The position numbers and the translations under genes are program-made. From contig JAAYPU010000423.1 in assembly GCA_012519645.1 (NCBI GenBank), positions 1 to 6,823 on the forward strand: 6,823 nucleotides of DNA, written 5' to 3'. Below the pieces are notes generated by a model. It did not search any database. It saw only the letters and a program-made list of their open reading frames with translations, and was not told where the DNA came from. The DNA is from Clostridiales bacterium. Lineage in GTDB: Bacteria > Bacillota > Clostridia > Peptostreptococcales > JAAYPU01. Below are positions 5,886 to 6,823 of this stretch, piece by piece. Each line of letters starts with the position of its first letter. The first letter of the stretch is position 1.

Positions 5886-5930
5886 ACTAAGAACTAATAG
5901 ATAAGGATACTTTTGCAATGTGCTGCAAAA
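5886..5930 (+). repeat. Composite heptad-hairpin element, copy C
   Basis: Two heptads (ACTAAGA, ACTAATA; 5886-5899) are followed by GATAAGG (5900-5906), the spacer ATA and the hairpin CTTTTGCA (5910-5917), loop ATGTGC, TGCAAAAG (5924-5931 including the last G). No T-run follows. It lies 40 bases upstream of the lipoprotein start codon, so the hairpin would sit in that gene's leader if transcription begins upstream. The stem resembles copy B (TTTTGC core). Confidence 0.75.
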
Positions 5931-5970
5931 GCAAGCTTCATAAAATTATGAAAAAAGGAGTGGATACATA

Positions 5971-6660
5971 ATGAAGAAAACAATATATTTAGCAGTTATT
6001 CTTATACTTGTATTAAGCTTGATTGGGTGTCAAAAAAACAGCCACCCGGGAATTACCGTAAATGACATAAGCTTCGAAAGGGTTGCTTTAGAGGATTTAG
6101 ATTCCAAAACCAGGGATATAATTAATGAAGCCAAAGAAAAAAGTGGCTACAAACTCATTGAAAGTGAAGAAAAAGGCTATTATTATTTGGCGGTATTTGC
6201 CGGAGAAAAGCCTACGGCAGGTTACAGCATCAGGATAACAAAGGTACTTGACAGCGAAGGCGTGACAAAGGTTATGGTGGAAGAAACAGTACCGGGTAAG
6301 GATATGATGGTTGCTCAGGTACTGACTTATCCGATGGATATTGTTAAATTGACCGGAATCACTGATAATGTAAAATTGGAATTTGACACCAAAGAGGGAA
6401 CTGTTGATGAAGCTAACAAAGATTCGCAAACCTCTGAACTGATAGAAACGCAAATAGTGGAAGCCGAATATGTAGGTCAGATTGATAATAATTCTATAGA
6501 GGTTAAAATTGAAGACGGTGCCGTTGCTTTAAGATTAACTGAAACAGCAAAGGAGCAATTGGCTGAATTAAAGCCTAAAACAGGAGATATAGTACGATTT
6601 GAAGTGTTCAGAAATGAACACGGCCAGGAGACAGTGCTTACTTTGGAAAAAACTAAATAA
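5971..6660 (+). CDS. Lipoprotein with PrcB-like domain
   Basis: The 229-residue protein begins with a type II signal peptide (MKKTIYLAVILILVLSLIGC) whose lipobox LIGC ends at Cys20. It should be lipid-anchored on the outer face of the membrane. Residues of roughly 50-125 match the PrcB C-terminal-type domain: YYYLAVFAGEKPTAGYSIRI, then a strand-rich segment, then VPGKDMMVAQVLTYPMDIVKL. PrcB was named as a partner of a Treponema protease complex; in Firmicutes the role of this domain is largely unknown. A second part (about 165-229, AEYVGQIDNNSIEVKIEDG to the end) looks like a small beta-rich domain, with GDIVRFEVFRNEHGQ, that I cannot name. AAGGAG (5955-5960) lies 10 bases before the ATG. The gene stands alone between heptad elements C and D. 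No convincing promoter was seen. Confidence 0.8.
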   Translation: MKKTIYLAVILILVLSLIGCQKNSHPGITVNDISFERVALEDLDSKTRDIINEAKEKSGYKLIESEEKGYYYLAVFAGEKPTAGYSIRITKVLDSEGVTKVMVEETVPGKDMMVAQVLTYPMDIVKLTGITDNVKLEFDTKEGTVDEANKDSQTSELIETQIVEAEYVGQIDNNSIEVKIEDGAVALRLTETAKEQLAELKPKTGDIVRFEVFRNEHGQETVLTLEKTK

Positions 6661-6690
6661 GGTCTCTGGTCTCTGGTCTCAGGTGTCAGG
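6661..6690 (+). repeat. GGTCTCT heptad tandem repeat
   Basis: Units GGTCTCT, GGTCTCT, GGTCTCA and GGTGTCA follow head to tail (6661-6688), starting at the base after the lipoprotein stop codon. A related single unit (GGTCTCAGG) recurs at 6747-6755. It has the same 7-bp period as the ACTAANA arrays but an unrelated sequence. Confidence 0.85.
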
Positions 6691-6694
6691 AAAA

Positions 6695-6722
6695 GTAATT
6701 AGTAATTAGTAATTAGTGATTC
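6695..6722 (-). repeat. GTAATTA heptad array, inverted relative to ACTAANA
   Basis: GTAATTA is repeated three times (6695-6715), then GTGATTC. On the - strand this reads as ACTAATT units, one base from the ACTAATA heptad of copies A to D. It faces copy D across about 35 bases that contain a small hairpin (TTCGG at 6720-6724 with CCGAA at 6732-6736). Confidence 0.75.
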
Positions 6723-6757
6723 GGGTTTTATCCGAAGTCCGGAGCAGGTCTCAGGAA

Positions 6758-6778
6758 ACTAATAACTAATAGTCGAGG
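6758..6778 (+). repeat. Composite heptad-hairpin element, copy D (heptad part)
   Basis: Two ACTAATA heptads (6758-6771) are followed by the degenerate unit GTCGAGG (6772-6778). The hairpin starts at the next base, in the same register as in copies A and B. It is preceded by GGTCTCAGGAA, which echoes the repeat at 6661-6690. Confidence 0.8.
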
Positions 6779-6815
6779 AAGATTTTGTGTTTTTCATAAC
6801 ACAAAATCTTTTTTT
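6779..6815 (+). terminator. Intrinsic terminator forming the hairpin of copy D
   Basis: AAGATTTTGTGTT (6779-6791), loop TTTCAT, AACACAAAATCTT (6798-6810) is a perfect 13-bp stem with seven Ts (6809-6815). It is the likely terminator of the lipoprotein gene, 118 bases after its stop. The stem is nearly the same as copy A, which lacks the T-run. Confidence 0.9.
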
Positions 6816-6823
6816 ATTACACT

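Noticed and set aside
5948..5971. Seven-codon upstream frame (ATG 5948 to TAA 5971) overlapping the lipoprotein start
   Set aside because: The stop-start overlap is suggestive, but there is no ribosome site before ATG 5948 and the apparent peptide codons are the lipoprotein gene's own Shine-Dalgarno region.
5090..6815. CRISPR array
   Set aside because: The repeats are 7 bp, directly adjacent or in separate intergenic clusters, with no unique spacers of regular length and no cas genes.

Overview
The window is AT-rich DNA from a Gram-positive Firmicute, most likely a spore-forming member of the Clostridia. The evidence is strong AGGAGG-type ribosome sites, sigma-A-type promoters and the gene order ribF - rpsO - pnp - polysaccharide deacetylase (YlxY-like) - M16 peptidase (MlpA-like). 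That order matches the Bacillus subtilis ribC-rpsO-pnpA-ylxY-mlpA neighbourhood; a following dut is, from memory, common in clostridia. All genes are on the + strand. The species cannot be named from this sequence alone.

Layout: 1-234 is the 3' end of ribF. 235-355 holds an extended -10 promoter and a leader for rpsO (356-625), which is followed by a GC-rich hairpin terminator. 658-766 contains a large imperfect hairpin in the pnp leader. pnp (767-3013) ends at a strong intrinsic terminator. A secreted or membrane-anchored NodB-fold protein with altered catalytic motifs follows (3096-3785). Next come a good promoter and an M16 zinc peptidase gene (3855-5108) that is intact except for one in-frame TAA, placed 23 codons before its HFIEH zinc motif. 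dut (5265-5702) lies behind a repeat-rich promoter region. The last gene is a lipoprotein with a PrcB-like domain (5971-6660).

The most unusual part is the intergenic DNA from about 5090 to the end. It holds four copies of one composite element: 2-4 tandem heptads (ACTAATA or ACTAAGA), then a degenerate heptad ending in GG (consensus GNTAAGG), then a 3-base spacer, then a hairpin. Two of the four hairpins have T-runs and look like real terminators. Other 7-bp tandem repeats (CCCTATA, GGTCTCT, GTAATTA) and an 11-bp repeat lie in the same gaps. GTAATTA is close to the reverse complement of the main heptad. One heptad array supplies the last codons and the stop codon of the M16 gene.

Functionally, the left half is a translation and RNA-turnover cluster: flavin cofactor synthesis, ribosomal protein S15 and PNPase. 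The right half combines cell-envelope or sporulation-linked proteins (deacetylase-like protein, M16 peptidase, lipoprotein) with nucleotide-pool sanitation (dUTPase). I see no CRISPR array, tRNA, rRNA, transposase or defence gene. The novelty candidates are the composite heptad-hairpin elements, the pnp leader hairpin and the interrupted peptidase.
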